From NCBI RefSeq assembly GCF_036881825.1, contig NZ_JBAJMW010000001.1, positions 682,001 to 746,000 of the forward strand: DNA of 64,000 nucleotides. The letters are read 5' to 3'. Source of the stretch: Tersicoccus mangrovi. GTDB lineage: Bacteria > Actinomycetota > Actinomycetes > Actinomycetales > Micrococcaceae. Shown here piece by piece: positions 16,142-25,394 of this stretch; positions within the stretch are counted from its first letter, which is position 1, and each line of letters starts with the position of its first letter. The position numbers were made by a program, and so were the translations under genes. Under the pieces are notes generated by a model, which worked only from the letters and a program-made list of their open reading frames with translations, did not search any database and was not told the DNA's origin.

Positions 16142-16163
16142 GAAAAGAGAGCGCTCTCTTTTC
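16142..16163. promoter_or_regulatory. 22-bp palindrome, LacI-type operator for the xylanase gene
   Basis: Bases 16142-16163 form a perfect palindrome with core GAGAGCGCTCTC flanked by AAAA and TTTT. LacI-family operators typically have a central CG within such symmetry. It lies between the LacI gene and the xylanase gene, directly downstream of the proposed promoter. Confidence 0.78.
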
Positions 16164-16331
16164 GATCTCATCGCCTTCACGCCGTGTCTCCCGGTCGACT
16201 CGATCCGGGACACCGATGCGTCGCTCCTCTTCCGGACGGCGCAGAACGGACGCCGGAGCGGCCACGACGGCCGCGCGCTGGAATCAGCCGGCAGATCCCC
16301 GTGCAGTACCCCATCGCACCCAGGAGTATCC

Positions 16332-17465
16332 ATGGCTTTGCACCGTCCCCTGCTCGCCGGCGTCCTCGGCCTGAGCGCCGTTCTCGTCGCCCCCACCGCC
16401 GCCACGGCGGCACCCGCGACGCCGGCACCCGCGCCGTCGAACGCCGCAGCGGCGTCACACCACTCCGATTCCCTGCGCTCGCTCGCCTCCGGCATCGGCC
16501 TGCGCATCGGTACCGCCGTCAACACGGATCAGCTCGCGAACAACCCGACCTACCGCTCCATCACCGCGTCCCAGTTCTCCACGGTGACGCCGGAGAACGT
16601 CATGAAATGGGAGGTGGTGGAACCGACCCGGGGCACCTACGACTGGAGTGCCGCCGACCGGCTCGTCTCCTTCGCGCAGGCGAACCACCAGCTCGTGCGT
16701 GGTCACACGCTCGTCTGGCACAGCCAGCTGCCCGGCTGGCTCACCGCCGCCGCCCCCCAGATGAGCGCCGACCAGCTGCGGGCCGTGCTCCGCCAGCACG
16801 TCACCGACGAGGTCACGCACTTCAAGGGCAGGATCTGGCAGTGGGACGTGGTGAACGAGGCGTTCAACGACGACGGCACCCTGCGCGACAGCATCTGGCT
16901 GCAGAAGCTGGGCCCCGGGTACATCGCGGACGCCTTCCGCTGGGCGCACCAGGCCGACCCGAAGGCCAAGCTCTTCTACAACGACTACAACATCGAGTAC
17001 ACCGGGCCCAAGAGCAATGCGGTCTACGCCATGGTGAAGAACCTGCAGGCGCAGGGGGTTCCGATCGACGGCGTCGGCTTCCAGACGCACCTGGACACGC
17101 AGTACCCGCTTCCGGACCTGCAGGCCAACCTGCAGCGCTTCGCCGCCCTGGGCCTCGACGTCGCGGAGACCGAGGTCGACGTGCGGACCCCGCTGCCCGT
17201 CACCCCGACCGAGCAGTCCGCCCAGGTGGCCGGGTATACCCAGACCCTGCAGGCCTGCATGGCGGTCAAGCGGTGCATCTCGTATACCGTGTGGGGCTTC
17301 GACGACGGCGACTCGTGGGTCCCGGGGGTGTTCGCGGGCGAGGGTGCGGCCACCATCTACGACGCTGCCTTCCAGCCGAAGGCCCAGTACTTCGCGCTCC
17401 AGCAGGCGCTCGCGCTCGGCTCGGGAGCTCCGCACCGCACGGGGATCGGCGCCGGCCGCAGCTGA
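16332..17465 (+). CDS. Secreted GH10 endo-1,4-beta-xylanase
   Basis: A 377-residue enzyme that would hydrolyse xylan outside the cell. An N-terminal signal peptide (VLGLSAVLVAPTAATAAPA, cleavage near residue 27) precedes an Ala/Pro/Ser linker and the GH10 barrel. Substrate and active-site motifs include TPENVMKWE (83-91), GHTLVWHSQLPGW (124-136), the acid/base WDVVNEAF with Glu176, and the nucleophile in AETEVDV with Glu281. The C-terminal SYTVWGFDDGDSW is also typical. No carbohydrate-binding module is present. ATG 16332 follows CAGGAGTA and begins the signal peptide. The LacI gene and operator upstream point to induction by xylan products. Confidence 0.95.
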   Translation: MALHRPLLAGVLGLSAVLVAPTAATAAPATPAPAPSNAAAASHHSDSLRSLASGIGLRIGTAVNTDQLANNPTYRSITASQFSTVTPENVMKWEVVEPTRGTYDWSAADRLVSFAQANHQLVRGHTLVWHSQLPGWLTAAAPQMSADQLRAVLRQHVTDEVTHFKGRIWQWDVVNEAFNDDGTLRDSIWLQKLGPGYIADAFRWAHQADPKAKLFYNDYNIEYTGPKSNAVYAMVKNLQAQGVPIDGVGFQTHLDTQYPLPDLQANLQRFAALGLDVAETEVDVRTPLPVTPTEQSAQVAGYTQTLQACMAVKRCISYTVWGFDDGDSWVPGVFAGEGAATIYDAAFQPKAQYFALQQALALGSGAPHRTGIGAGRS

Positions 17466-17590
17466 GTCCGGCGGCGGCCCGTCACGGGCGGTCGTGTACC
17501 CGGGGGGCCGGTGAGGGTGGCGACATCCTTGCCGGCTCCTCGCCGTCCCGGCGGGCTCTCGCGGCGTGCCGAGCCGGACGGCTGGAGGGA

Positions 17591-17956
17591 TCAGTCGTCG
17601 TCGGCCGCGTGGCGCTGGCCGTACTCCGGGTCCTCGACGTGATGGGGGTCGGTGGGGGCCTTCGCGGCGCCACCGGGGATGCGGGAGGAGACCCGGTTGA
17701 TGCCGCTGCCCTTGCCGAGGTGATCGGCGTTGGGCTTCTCGATCATCATCAGCATCGCAGCGACGACGAGCGAGACGATGAACGCGATGGCCGCGGCGAC
17801 GGACGCCGTGTCGAAGCGCATCTGATTGGCGGTCCCGCCCGAGGCCGCGAAGAGAACGACCACGAAGGTCACGGCGGCCAGCACCGCGGAGAAGATCAGG
17901 GGCGCCTTGACGGTGGCCTTGATTCCTCGCGTCGACCGCTGCCGGTCCTGCGGCAC
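17591..17956 (-). CDS. Hypothetical membrane protein with two helices
   Basis: About 121 residues with two adjacent predicted helices (VKAPLIFSAVLAAVTFVVVL, and FDTASVAAAIAFIVSLVVAA) and a polar C-terminal tail rich in Pro, His and Asp. The GTG at 17956 is preferred to the GTG at 17962 because GGAGGA lies about six bases upstream of it. No family is recognised. It stands between the converging xylanase gene and a DUF308-type membrane gene in the same direction. Confidence 0.65.
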   Translation of the reverse strand: MPQDRQRSTRGIKATVKAPLIFSAVLAAVTFVVVLFAASGGTANQMRFDTASVAAAIAFIVSLVVAAMLMMIEKPNADHLGKGSGINRVSSRIPGGAAKAPTDPHHVEDPEYGQRHAADDD

Positions 17957-18027
17957 GGGCACTCCTCCTTCACGACAACGGGCCGCCAGTGGTGCGGGCG
18001 GCCCGGTACTCCCAGTCTACGTCGTCG

Positions 18028-18579
18028 TCAGGCGGGCAATGACCCGGAGGCCGCCTCGTGCCGGACGGTCAGGGCCCCGATGAGCATGATGACGGCGCTG
18101 ATGATGGCGCCGCCGCCGAGGACGCCGAGCATGCCGTGGGGGCCCAGATCCTGCACGAGCGGCAGGATGATGCCGGAGCCGGCCATCGCGACACCGATGA
18201 TGGCGCCGTCGCGCACGACAGGGTGGGCGCGGCGGGACATCCACGCCACGGTCGCCTCCATCAGCCCGAAGAGGGTGAACCCGAGGGCGGCGACCAACGC
18301 GAGCATCGCCCGGCTCGGCGCGACGAGCACGATGAGCCCGAAGATCGCGATGGTCAGGGCGTAGGAGAGCACCCGCCGGTCCTGCACGGTGACCGAGAGC
18401 CGCCAGTTCACGACGCCGAGCAGCAGCATGTAGGCGGCGATCATCAGGCGCATCGCGGTGTCGCCGGGAGTCGCCCAGAACGCGGTGGTCAACCCGAAGG
18501 CGGCGCACACGACGCCGCGCACGAGCAGCAGCGGCCAGGCGCGGCTCAGATGGCGGGGCCCGTGGACGGAGGAAGACAT
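18028..18579 (-). CDS. DUF308 / HdeD-like membrane protein
   Basis: A 183-residue protein with about six short helices in three pairs, beginning SRAWPLLLVRGVVCAAFGLT as in DUF308/HdeD proteins. HdeD is linked to acid resistance in enterobacteria, but the role in actinobacteria is unknown. ATG 18579 gives the standard N-terminus. The gene lies 53 bases downstream of the MATE exporter gene and may share its transcript. Confidence 0.72.
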   Translation of the reverse strand: MSSSVHGPRHLSRAWPLLLVRGVVCAAFGLTTAFWATPGDTAMRLMIAAYMLLLGVVNWRLSVTVQDRRVLSYALTIAIFGLIVLVAPSRAMLALVAALGFTLFGLMEATVAWMSRRAHPVVRDGAIIGVAMAGSGIILPLVQDLGPHGMLGVLGGGAIISAVIMLIGALTVRHEAASGSLPA

Positions 18580-18632
18580 CCCGTCCAGTCTAGTGCGGCG
18601 TCCCGCCGGTCCTTGGCCCGTCCGGGCGGTCC

Positions 18633-19988
18633 TCAGAGCGCGCCGGTCACCATCCAGGCCCCCGTCCGGGCGCGCAGGCTCAGCGTGATCGCGCGGGAGG
18701 CGAGGTACCCGATGCCGAACGCCGCCCACAGCCAGGCCAGCGCGGCCACGCCCTGCGCCCCACCGACGTGCACCCAGGCGAGCAGCGGCAGGTACGTGGC
18801 CAGGTTCACGAGCCCGGTCAGGGCGAGGTAGCGGGCATCCCCCGCACCGATGAGGATGCCGTCGAGCACGAACACGAGGCCACACACCGGCTGCCCCGCG
18901 GCCAGCACCAGGACCGCCACCGTGAACGCCCCGCGCACGGCGACGTCCCCCGTGAACAGCAGCCCCAACCAGGGCGCGGCGACGGCGAGGACCACCCCCG
19001 TGATGACGCCGAACCCCACGCCCCAGACGATCATCCGCCGGGTCAGGGCCCGCACCAGCGGCAGGTTCGCCCCGCCGAGTTCCTTGCCGATCAGAGCCTG
19101 GCCGGCGATGGCGAGCGCGTCCAGCACCATGGCCAGCGCGTTGAACATGGTCATCGTCAGCTGGTGCGCGGCGAGGTTCACCGGCCCCTGCGCCGTCGCC
19201 ACGACCACGGTGGTGAGGATAGCGACGCGCAGGCTCAGCGTGCGCAGCATCAGCCAGGAGCCGACGCGGGAGGCGGCGACGACGCCGGCGACCGACGGGC
19301 GCAGGCTCAGGTGCTGTACCGCGAAGGCCCGGCCGAGGATCACCAGGTAGACGAGCGCCATCGCCCACTGGGCCACCGACGTGCCGATCGCGGCGCCCGC
19401 CACGGACCAGCCGGCGCCGTACACGAGCGCCAGTTCGAGCACGATGTTCAGGCCGAAGCCGCCGACGGCGACGACGAGGGGGGTGCGGGTGTCCTGGAGG
19501 CCGCGGAGCACACCGGTCGCGGCGAGCACGAGCAGCATCGCGATCAGCCCGGGCATGCTGAAGCGCAGGAAGTCGGTCGCGAAGCCGGCGACGGCGCCGT
19601 CCGCCCCGAGCGCACGGACGATCGGGCCGGCCGTGAACCAGCCGACGACGGCCAGCACCACGCCGAGGGCAACGCCGAGCCACATGCCGTCGCGGCCCAT
19701 CGCGAGCGCCGTCGCCCGGTCCCCGGCTCCGATCCGGCGCGCGACGGCCGCCGTCGTCGAGTACGCGAGGAACACCATGAGCCCCACCGCGGTCTGCACG
19801 ACGGTCGCGGCCAGCCCGACGCCGGCCAGCTGGTCGACGCCGAGGTGGCCGATGACGGCCGAGTCGGCGAGCAGGAAGAGCGGTTCGGCGACGAGCGCCC
19901 CGAGCGCGGGCACCGCGAGCGCGAGGATCCGCCGGTTGACGCCGGAGATCGCGGGCTGCGTCACCGTCCGGCGTGGAGTCGTCCTCAC
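18633..19988 (-). CDS. MATE family efflux transporter, DinF-like
   Basis: A 451-residue protein with twelve predicted helices in two six-helix halves. The start NRRILALAVPALGALVAEPL, then FLLADSAVIGHLG, is characteristic of DinF-type MATE exporters, which expel cationic drugs or organic compounds using Na+ or H+. Codon usage and GC match neighbours. It is divergent from the alpha/beta hydrolase gene. The natural substrate is unknown. Confidence 0.93.
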   Translation of the reverse strand: MRTTPRRTVTQPAISGVNRRILALAVPALGALVAEPLFLLADSAVIGHLGVDQLAGVGLAATVVQTAVGLMVFLAYSTTAAVARRIGAGDRATALAMGRDGMWLGVALGVVLAVVGWFTAGPIVRALGADGAVAGFATDFLRFSMPGLIAMLLVLAATGVLRGLQDTRTPLVVAVGGFGLNIVLELALVYGAGWSVAGAAIGTSVAQWAMALVYLVILGRAFAVQHLSLRPSVAGVVAASRVGSWLMLRTLSLRVAILTTVVVATAQGPVNLAAHQLTMTMFNALAMVLDALAIAGQALIGKELGGANLPLVRALTRRMIVWGVGFGVITGVVLAVAAPWLGLLFTGDVAVRGAFTVAVLVLAAGQPVCGLVFVLDGILIGAGDARYLALTGLVNLATYLPLLAWVHVGGAQGVAALAWLWAAFGIGYLASRAITLSLRARTGAWMVTGAL

Positions 19989-20148
19989 CTCTCGAGCCTA
20001 GACACCGGCACCGACGGGACCGGACCCGGGAACGCCGCGTGACGGCGATGATCTACCGCCGTGCCGAGCGATCCGCCACCGAGCCGCGGACCGGCGGCGA
20101 CCGTGCGGCAGGATGGGAAGTGACAGGGCCGTCCGTCGAGGGAGCACC

Positions 20149-21279
20149 ATGACCGATCCGCACGCGTCCACCGAGCACGGGTCCGCCGAGGGCGCCGGTG
20201 AGAACACCGACCGGCCCGCCGAGCCGGACGAGTTCTCCTTCCTGCCCGAGGACGCCGACCGGGTCGGCATCGGCTCGGCGCTGCCCGCACACCGACGGGT
20301 CGGCGTCACCCGCGAGGACGGAGCGGTGGTCTCCGCGATCGAGTGGGGCTCGCACCCGCCGCAGGTGACGCTGCTGCACGGCGCCGGCCTGAACGCGCAC
20401 ACCTGGGACCCGACGGTGCTGTGCCTGAACGTCGGGACCCTCGCCATCGACCTGCCCGGCCACGGGGACTCGACGTGGCGCGAGGACGCCGACTACGGCC
20501 CGGCCCGCAACGCCGAGGCGGTCGCGGACGTGCTGGCCGGGCTCGGCGCCGGTCCCCAGGTGATCGTGGGCCAGTCGCTCGGCGGGCTGACTGGCATCGT
20601 GCTGGCCGCCGAGCACCCCGAGCTCGTCTCCCACCTGATCCTCGTCGACATCGTGCCGACGCTGCCGACCGACGACGCCCCGGGGGACGGCACGGTCGGC
20701 ACGGTCGGCGAGAACGCGGGCGAGACGGCGTCGACCGAACGCGCCCCGTCCACGCCCGCCGCATCCACCCCCGTCGCCGCCGGGGCGCCGGCCACCGACC
20801 CGGGCGGCGAGGAACCGACGGCCACCCCGGGCAAGCCGACGCTCGCCCAGATCCGCGAGTTCATGACGGGGCAGCGCCAGTACCCGAGCCGCGACCAGAT
20901 CATCGACCGCGCCCTCGCGTTCGGCTACGGACCGGACCGGGGCGCGCTCACCCGCGGCGTCACCCTGAACACCCGCAGACGCGACGACGGGCAGTACGAG
21001 TTCAAGCATCACCTCGCCCACCTCGACCCCGAGGTCGCGATGGCCGCCGGACGGGACACGTCCGCCCTGTGGGAGCCCCTGACGTCCCTGACCATCCCCG
21101 TGCTGCTGATCCGCGGCCGGCAGGGCGTGGTCGACACCGCGCAGGTGGCCGAGTTCCTGCGCCGGGCACCGGGCGACGACGTCGTGGACCTCGACTCCGG
21201 CCACAACGTCCAGGAGGACTCCCCCGCCGCGCTCGCCGACCTGATCCGCGCCTTCGGCGAGCGGCCCTCACCGGCCTGA
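20149..21279 (+). CDS. Alpha/beta hydrolase with a low-complexity insertion
   Basis: A 376-residue hydrolase. The oxyanion region LLHGAGLNAHTWDP, the nucleophile elbow GQSLGG (Ser near residue 145), an aspartate region (LLIRGRQGVV) and the catalytic His in DSGHNVQED are present. Between the strand after LVDIVPTLPTD and the lid helix (TLAQIREFMTG) lies an insertion of about 55 residues rich in Ala, Thr, Pro, Glu and Gly. The first 40 residues are also acidic and disordered. ATG 20149 has GGGAG upstream. It probably hydrolyses an ester or similar substrate in the cytoplasm; substrate unknown. Confidence 0.88.
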   Translation: MTDPHASTEHGSAEGAGENTDRPAEPDEFSFLPEDADRVGIGSALPAHRRVGVTREDGAVVSAIEWGSHPPQVTLLHGAGLNAHTWDPTVLCLNVGTLAIDLPGHGDSTWREDADYGPARNAEAVADVLAGLGAGPQVIVGQSLGGLTGIVLAAEHPELVSHLILVDIVPTLPTDDAPGDGTVGTVGENAGETASTERAPSTPAASTPVAAGAPATDPGGEEPTATPGKPTLAQIREFMTGQRQYPSRDQIIDRALAFGYGPDRGALTRGVTLNTRRRDDGQYEFKHHLAHLDPEVAMAAGRDTSALWEPLTSLTIPVLLIRGRQGVVDTAQVAEFLRRAPGDDVVDLDSGHNVQEDSPAALADLIRAFGERPSPA

Positions 21280-21368
21280 GCCCCGGCTGAATCCTGTTCC
21301 GGGCCCGTCCGAGGTCGGTGTGACCAACCCCTCACGCCGAGGACCGTCCGGGCGTCTAGACTTCTTCG

Positions 21369-21382
21369 CTTGACGGGTCAAG
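21369..21382. promoter_or_regulatory. Perfect inverted repeat before the ABC-transporter binding-protein gene
   Basis: CTTGAC-GG-GTCAAG is a perfect 14-bp palindrome 41 bases upstream of the ATG at 21423. A TAGACT resembling a -10 lies at 21356-21361, which would place the repeat at the transcription start. Operator function is a guess. Confidence 0.35.
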
Positions 21383-21422
21383 CTTCCGTTCGCTGCCCAC
21401 CTGCTTCAACGATGAGGACCCC

Positions 21423-23027
21423 ATGTCTGACCCCCGCACGCCCGCCCCCGGCACACCGTCGCCCGGATCCCCCTCGCGCGTCGGATTCGAGCGGCGTCGC
21501 CGGCGCGGCCCGGTTCTGCCGATCATCATCGGCGTCATCGTCCTCGCCCTGGTCGTCGGGGCCATCGCGGTGATCAGCAATCTCAACGGCCGGCCCACCG
21601 CCTCGTCGTCCGCGGGCACCGGCGACGCCGACACCAGCGCGACGCTGCGCCTCGGCCTCCGGCTCGAACCGACGAACCTGAACATCCGCAGGACGGCCGG
21701 GGTGGCGCTCGACCAGGCCCTCATCGACAACGTCTACCAGGGCCTCGTCTCCCGCACCGCCGACGGTCAGTACCGCGACGCCCTCGCTTCCCACCACGAG
21801 GTCTCGGCCGACGGGAAGACCTACACCTTCACCCTCCGGGACGGCGTCACCTTCCACAACGGCGCGGCCCTGACGCCGCAGGACGTCGTCGCCTCCCTCA
21901 CCCAGGTCAAGAACGACGCGAGCCTGGCCAACCACGCCGACCTCGCCGCGGTGCGGTCCATCACCGCCGACGGAACCACCATCCGGCTGACCCTGAGCCA
22001 CCCGGACTCGAACCTCATGTTCGCCCTCGCCGGACGCGCGGGCCTCGTGCTCAAGCAGGGCGCGGGCAACGACCTCGCCTCGACCGCCATCGGCACCGGC
22101 CCCTTCCGGCTCGCCTCCTGGAAGCAGGGCTCGACCCTCTCCCTGAAGCGCTACGACGGCTACTGGGGCGAGAAGGCCAGGCTCGCCGGCGTCGACTTCA
22201 CCTACCTGCCGCAGGCAGCCTCGGCCAACAACGCCGTGCTCTCCGGCTCCGTCGACGTGCAGACCGCCCTGGACCCGACGCTGCTGGACCAGGTGCGCGG
22301 CGCCCGCGGGTACACGATCGCCGAGGGCCGGACCAACGACGAGTACACGCTCGCCTACAACAGCGGCCGCGCTCCCCTGAACAAGCTCGAGGTGCGGCAG
22401 GCGCTCAGCCAGGCCATCGACACCGACGCCATCATCAAGGCGATCAACGGCGGCGGCACCAAGCTCGGCAGCCCCATCCCGGAACTCGACCCCGGCTACG
22501 TGGACCTGACCTCGATCAACGCCTACAACCCGGACAACGCGAAGAAGCTGCTCGCCGCGGCCGGCGTCGGCAAGCTCACCCTCACGCTGACCATCCCGAA
22601 CGTGTACGGCACGACCGTCTCGGACCTGCTGGTCTCCCAGTTCGCCGCCGTCGGCGTCACGCTCAAGGTGCGGCAGGTCGAGTTCCCCACCTGGCTGACC
22701 GACGTGTTCACCAACAAGAACTACGACCTCAGCTTCGTCAACCACGCCGAGGCCCGGGACTTCGGGAACTACGCGAACCCGGACTACTACTTCAACTACC
22801 GCAACCCGAAGGTCACCGCGCTCTACCAGCAGGCGCAGCAGGCGGTCAGCGAGCAGCAGGCCGGCGACGACCTGAAGCAGGCCGCCCGGCTCGTGGCCGA
22901 GGATGCCCCCGCCAAGTGGCTCTACAGCGGCAAGGCGCTGACCGCCGTCTCGGACAAGGTGCACGGCTTCCCGACGGACGCCACGACGTCGCGCCTGAAC
23001 CTGGGCGGCGTCTACCTCACGAAGTAG
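21423..23027 (+). CDS. Peptide/nickel-type ABC transporter substrate-binding protein (family 5)
   Basis: A 534-residue solute-binding protein. Residues about 1-30 are polar and basic, then one hydrophobic helix (GPVLPIIIGVIVLALVVGAI, residues 29-48) anchors the protein. No lipobox cysteine is present, so it is membrane-tethered rather than a lipoprotein. The family 5 body includes YTFTLRDGVTFHNGAALTPQ, IGTGPFRL and the late DFGNYANPDYYFNYRN region. It should capture oligopeptides, nickel or a related solute for the permeases and ATPases encoded at 23471-27167. A small opposite-strand gene separates it from the permease genes. Confidence 0.92.
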   Translation: MSDPRTPAPGTPSPGSPSRVGFERRRRRGPVLPIIIGVIVLALVVGAIAVISNLNGRPTASSSAGTGDADTSATLRLGLRLEPTNLNIRRTAGVALDQALIDNVYQGLVSRTADGQYRDALASHHEVSADGKTYTFTLRDGVTFHNGAALTPQDVVASLTQVKNDASLANHADLAAVRSITADGTTIRLTLSHPDSNLMFALAGRAGLVLKQGAGNDLASTAIGTGPFRLASWKQGSTLSLKRYDGYWGEKARLAGVDFTYLPQAASANNAVLSGSVDVQTALDPTLLDQVRGARGYTIAEGRTNDEYTLAYNSGRAPLNKLEVRQALSQAIDTDAIIKAINGGGTKLGSPIPELDPGYVDLTSINAYNPDNAKKLLAAAGVGKLTLTLTIPNVYGTTVSDLLVSQFAAVGVTLKVRQVEFPTWLTDVFTNKNYDLSFVNHAEARDFGNYANPDYYFNYRNPKVTALYQQAQQAVSEQQAGDDLKQAARLVAEDAPAKWLYSGKALTAVSDKVHGFPTDATTSRLNLGGVYLTK

Positions 23028-23054
23028 CTGCTCCGCCGGCGGGCCCGCTCCCGA

Positions 23055-23363
23055 TCACGTCGGGTGGGCCGCGCCCTCCTCGGGGTCGGCGACGTCGTCG
23101 TCACGGTCGTGACCCGTTCCCATCGGGATGGCCCCGGTGTCGGTCCGCTCGACGCCCTCGGGCGCGTCCCAGCACAGGCTGATGGAGACCCCCTCGTCGG
23201 TGGGGTCGACCCGCATCACGAGGTCCTTCCCGAAGAGGCGCTCGTGACTGTCGTCGGCGAGGGCCTGGGTGGACAGGTCGGACATGGCCCACGCCATCGC
23301 ACGGCCCCAGTCCTGCGGGTTCCGGCTGTTCGCCTCGGCGATCGCTCGATACTGCTTTCCCAT
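23055..23363 (-). CDS. Small conserved-looking hypothetical protein, opposite strand inside the ABC operon
   Basis: A 102-residue acidic soluble protein beginning MGKQYRAIAEANSRNPQDWG, with no signal peptide or membrane helix. The pattern of alternating charged and hydrophobic residues suggests a real folded protein. GGAGG lies very close to the ATG. It interrupts the ABC operon on the opposite strand between binding-protein and permease genes, so its promoter must share the 107-base gap with the permease promoter. Function not recognised. Confidence 0.6.
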   Translation of the reverse strand: MGKQYRAIAEANSRNPQDWGRAMAWAMSDLSTQALADDSHERLFGKDLVMRVDPTDEGVSISLCWDAPEGVERTDTGAIPMGTGHDRDDDVADPEEGAAHPT

Positions 23364-23470
23364 GCCTCCATGATGACCGCTGGCTCCGGGCGGCACCACC
23401 GTCGCGCGGCACGCGCCCGGGCTGGCCGTGCGTGTCCGGCCACCGGCGGCGACCTGCCAGACTGGAACCC

Positions 23471-24424
23471 GTGCTCCGCTTCCTCCTCACCCGCCTCGGG
23501 CTGCTGCTGGTCGCCCTGTGGGTGACGAGCGTGCTGATCTTCCTGGCGCTGCGGGTGCTGCCCGGGGACGTGGCGCAGGTGATCGGCGGGACGACGGCGA
23601 CGCCGCAGCAGCTGGCCGCGATCCGCGCCGGCCTCGGTCTCGACGAGCCGCTCGTGGTGCAGTACCTGCACTGGATCGGCGGGGTCCTGCACGCCGACCT
23701 CGGCCGGTCCCTGCTCACCGGGGTGCCCGTCGCGGACGAGCTGGCGCAGAAGATGCAGGTCACCGTGCCGTTGACGGTGCTGAGCCTGCTCATCGCGCTG
23801 CTCATCGCCCTGCCCCTCGGCGTCGTCGCGGCGGTGCGGCGGCACCACCCCGACGGCGGGATCCTCGGCGTCGTCGGCCAGCTGTTCGCGGCCGTGCCCG
23901 CCGTGTGGGCCGGGATGATGTTCATCGCCGTCCTCGCCCTCGGGCTCGGGCTCTTCCCGGCGCAGGGATTCCCGCTGGACGGCTGGGCCCGGCCGTGGCA
24001 GGCGTTCCACTCCCTCATGCTGCCGGCGCTGACCATCGGCGTCGTCGAGGGCGCCGTGCTGATGCGGTTCGTCCGCTCCGCGACACTCACCGCGCTCGGC
24101 CAGGACCACGTGCGCACCGCCGCGGCCAAGGGCATGACCCGCACGCGGGCGCTCGTGACCCACGGGCTGCCCAGTGTCGGGCTCTCCATCATCTCGGTGC
24201 TCGGCCTGCAGGTCGCGGGCCTGATCGTCGGGGCCGTCGTCATCGAGCAGCTGTTCGCCCTGCCGGGGCTGGGCCGGATGCTCGTGGCCGACGTCGGCAA
24301 CCGGGACCTGCCGAAGGTGCAGTCGACGATCCTGATCCTGACCGCCCTCGTGCTGGCCGTCGGGACGCTGGTCGACGTCGTGCACCGGTTGATCGACCCC
24401 CGGCAGCGGGAGGTGGTCGCGTGA
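23471..24424 (+). CDS. ABC transporter permease, DppB/OppB type
   Basis: A 317-residue inner-membrane permease with six predicted helices. It begins LRFLLTRLGLLLVALWVTSV, typical of DppB, and includes the EAA-loop region (RSATLTALGQDHVRTAAAKG) that contacts the ATPases and the late VVIEQLFALPGLGRML motif. The GTG start at 23471 gives the family N-terminus. The stop overlaps the next start (GTGA), so it is coupled to the DppC-type permease. Confidence 0.94.
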   Translation: MLRFLLTRLGLLLVALWVTSVLIFLALRVLPGDVAQVIGGTTATPQQLAAIRAGLGLDEPLVVQYLHWIGGVLHADLGRSLLTGVPVADELAQKMQVTVPLTVLSLLIALLIALPLGVVAAVRRHHPDGGILGVVGQLFAAVPAVWAGMMFIAVLALGLGLFPAQGFPLDGWARPWQAFHSLMLPALTIGVVEGAVLMRFVRSATLTALGQDHVRTAAAKGMTRTRALVTHGLPSVGLSIISVLGLQVAGLIVGAVVIEQLFALPGLGRMLVADVGNRDLPKVQSTILILTALVLAVGTLVDVVHRLIDPRQREVVA

Positions 24425-25350
24425 GCGCGGCCTCGTCCGGGCCGTCGTCGGCACGGCGACGTCGTCGTCCCGGCGCCGTCCGCCGCCTAGTGCGCTCGCC
24501 CGTCGGGGTCGGGGCGCTGGTCGTGCTCGCCGTCATCGTCCTCACCGCGCTGGTCTCCCTCGTGTGGACGCCGTACGACCCGATGGCGGCCTCGTCCCGG
24601 CTGTGGGACGCCCCGAACCCGGCGCACTGGTTCGGCACCGATCAGATCGGCCGCGACATCCTCTCCCGGGTGATGGTCGGGTCCCGCGTCGCGGTGCAGG
24701 TCGCCGTGTTCTCCGCGGCGCTGGCCGCCGTCGTCGGGCTCGTGTTCGGCGCGCTGAGCACCCTGACCGCGCGGTGGGTGCGGGAGCCGGTCGCCATCCT
24801 CGTCGACGTGCTCATCGCGTTCCCGACGCTGCTGATCGCGATGATGCTCGCGGCGACGTTCGGCGGGTCGCTCGCCGTCGTCGTCATCGCCGTCGGCATC
24901 GGGTACGGCGTGGGCGCCTCGCGGGTGCTGCGCAGCGAGTTCCGCGGCGTCGCCGGTGCCGACTACGTGCTCGCCGCGGAGGCCGCCGGGCTGACCCGGG
25001 GGCGGATCCTCGCCCGGCACATCCTGCCGAACATCGCGCCGGCGTTCATCGTGCAGCTGTCCCTGACGATGGCGCTGTCCCAGCTGGCCGAGGCGGGGCT
25101 CTCCTACCTCGGGTACGGGGCGCCGACGTCGGTGATCAGCTGGGGCCGCATGCTCGCCGAGATGCAGGACCACGTCACGACCCACCCGCTGGCCGCGTTC
25201 TGGCCCGGCGCGGCGATCGCCGTCACGGTGCTGGCACTCAACCTGCTCGGCGACGCCCTGCGCGAGGCCAGCGACCCCACGCTCGGCTCGTCCCGCTCCG
25301 GACGCCGCCGTGGCGCGGAGTCCGCCGGCGCCCTGAGTCTGGGGGCGTGA
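24421..25350 (+). CDS. ABC transporter permease, DppC/OppC type
   Basis: A 309-residue permease. An N-terminal basic tail and first helix are followed by the conserved NPAHWFGTDQIGRDILSRVM of the OppC N-domain and the EAA loop (DYVLAAEAAGLTRGRILARH). It forms the membrane channel with the DppB-type partner. It begins with GTG in the overlap with that gene. A 159-base gap holding a dispersed 22-bp element separates it from the ATPase genes. Confidence 0.94.
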   Translation: MSAASSGPSSARRRRRPGAVRRLVRSPVGVGALVVLAVIVLTALVSLVWTPYDPMAASSRLWDAPNPAHWFGTDQIGRDILSRVMVGSRVAVQVAVFSAALAAVVGLVFGALSTLTARWVREPVAILVDVLIAFPTLLIAMMLAATFGGSLAVVVIAVGIGYGVGASRVLRSEFRGVAGADYVLAAEAAGLTRGRILARHILPNIAPAFIVQLSLTMALSQLAEAGLSYLGYGAPTSVISWGRMLAEMQDHVTTHPLAAFWPGAAIAVTVLALNLLGDALREASDPTLGSSRSGRRRGAESAGALSLGA

Positions 25351-25394
25351 GGCGATGACGTTCCGCTCCTCCGACTTCTCCGTCCACCTCTCCA

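Noticed and set aside
18028..19683. 551-codon minus frame joining MATE and DUF308 regions
   Set aside because: Only its last 183 codons are a real gene; the rest is an out-of-frame shadow of the MATE gene.
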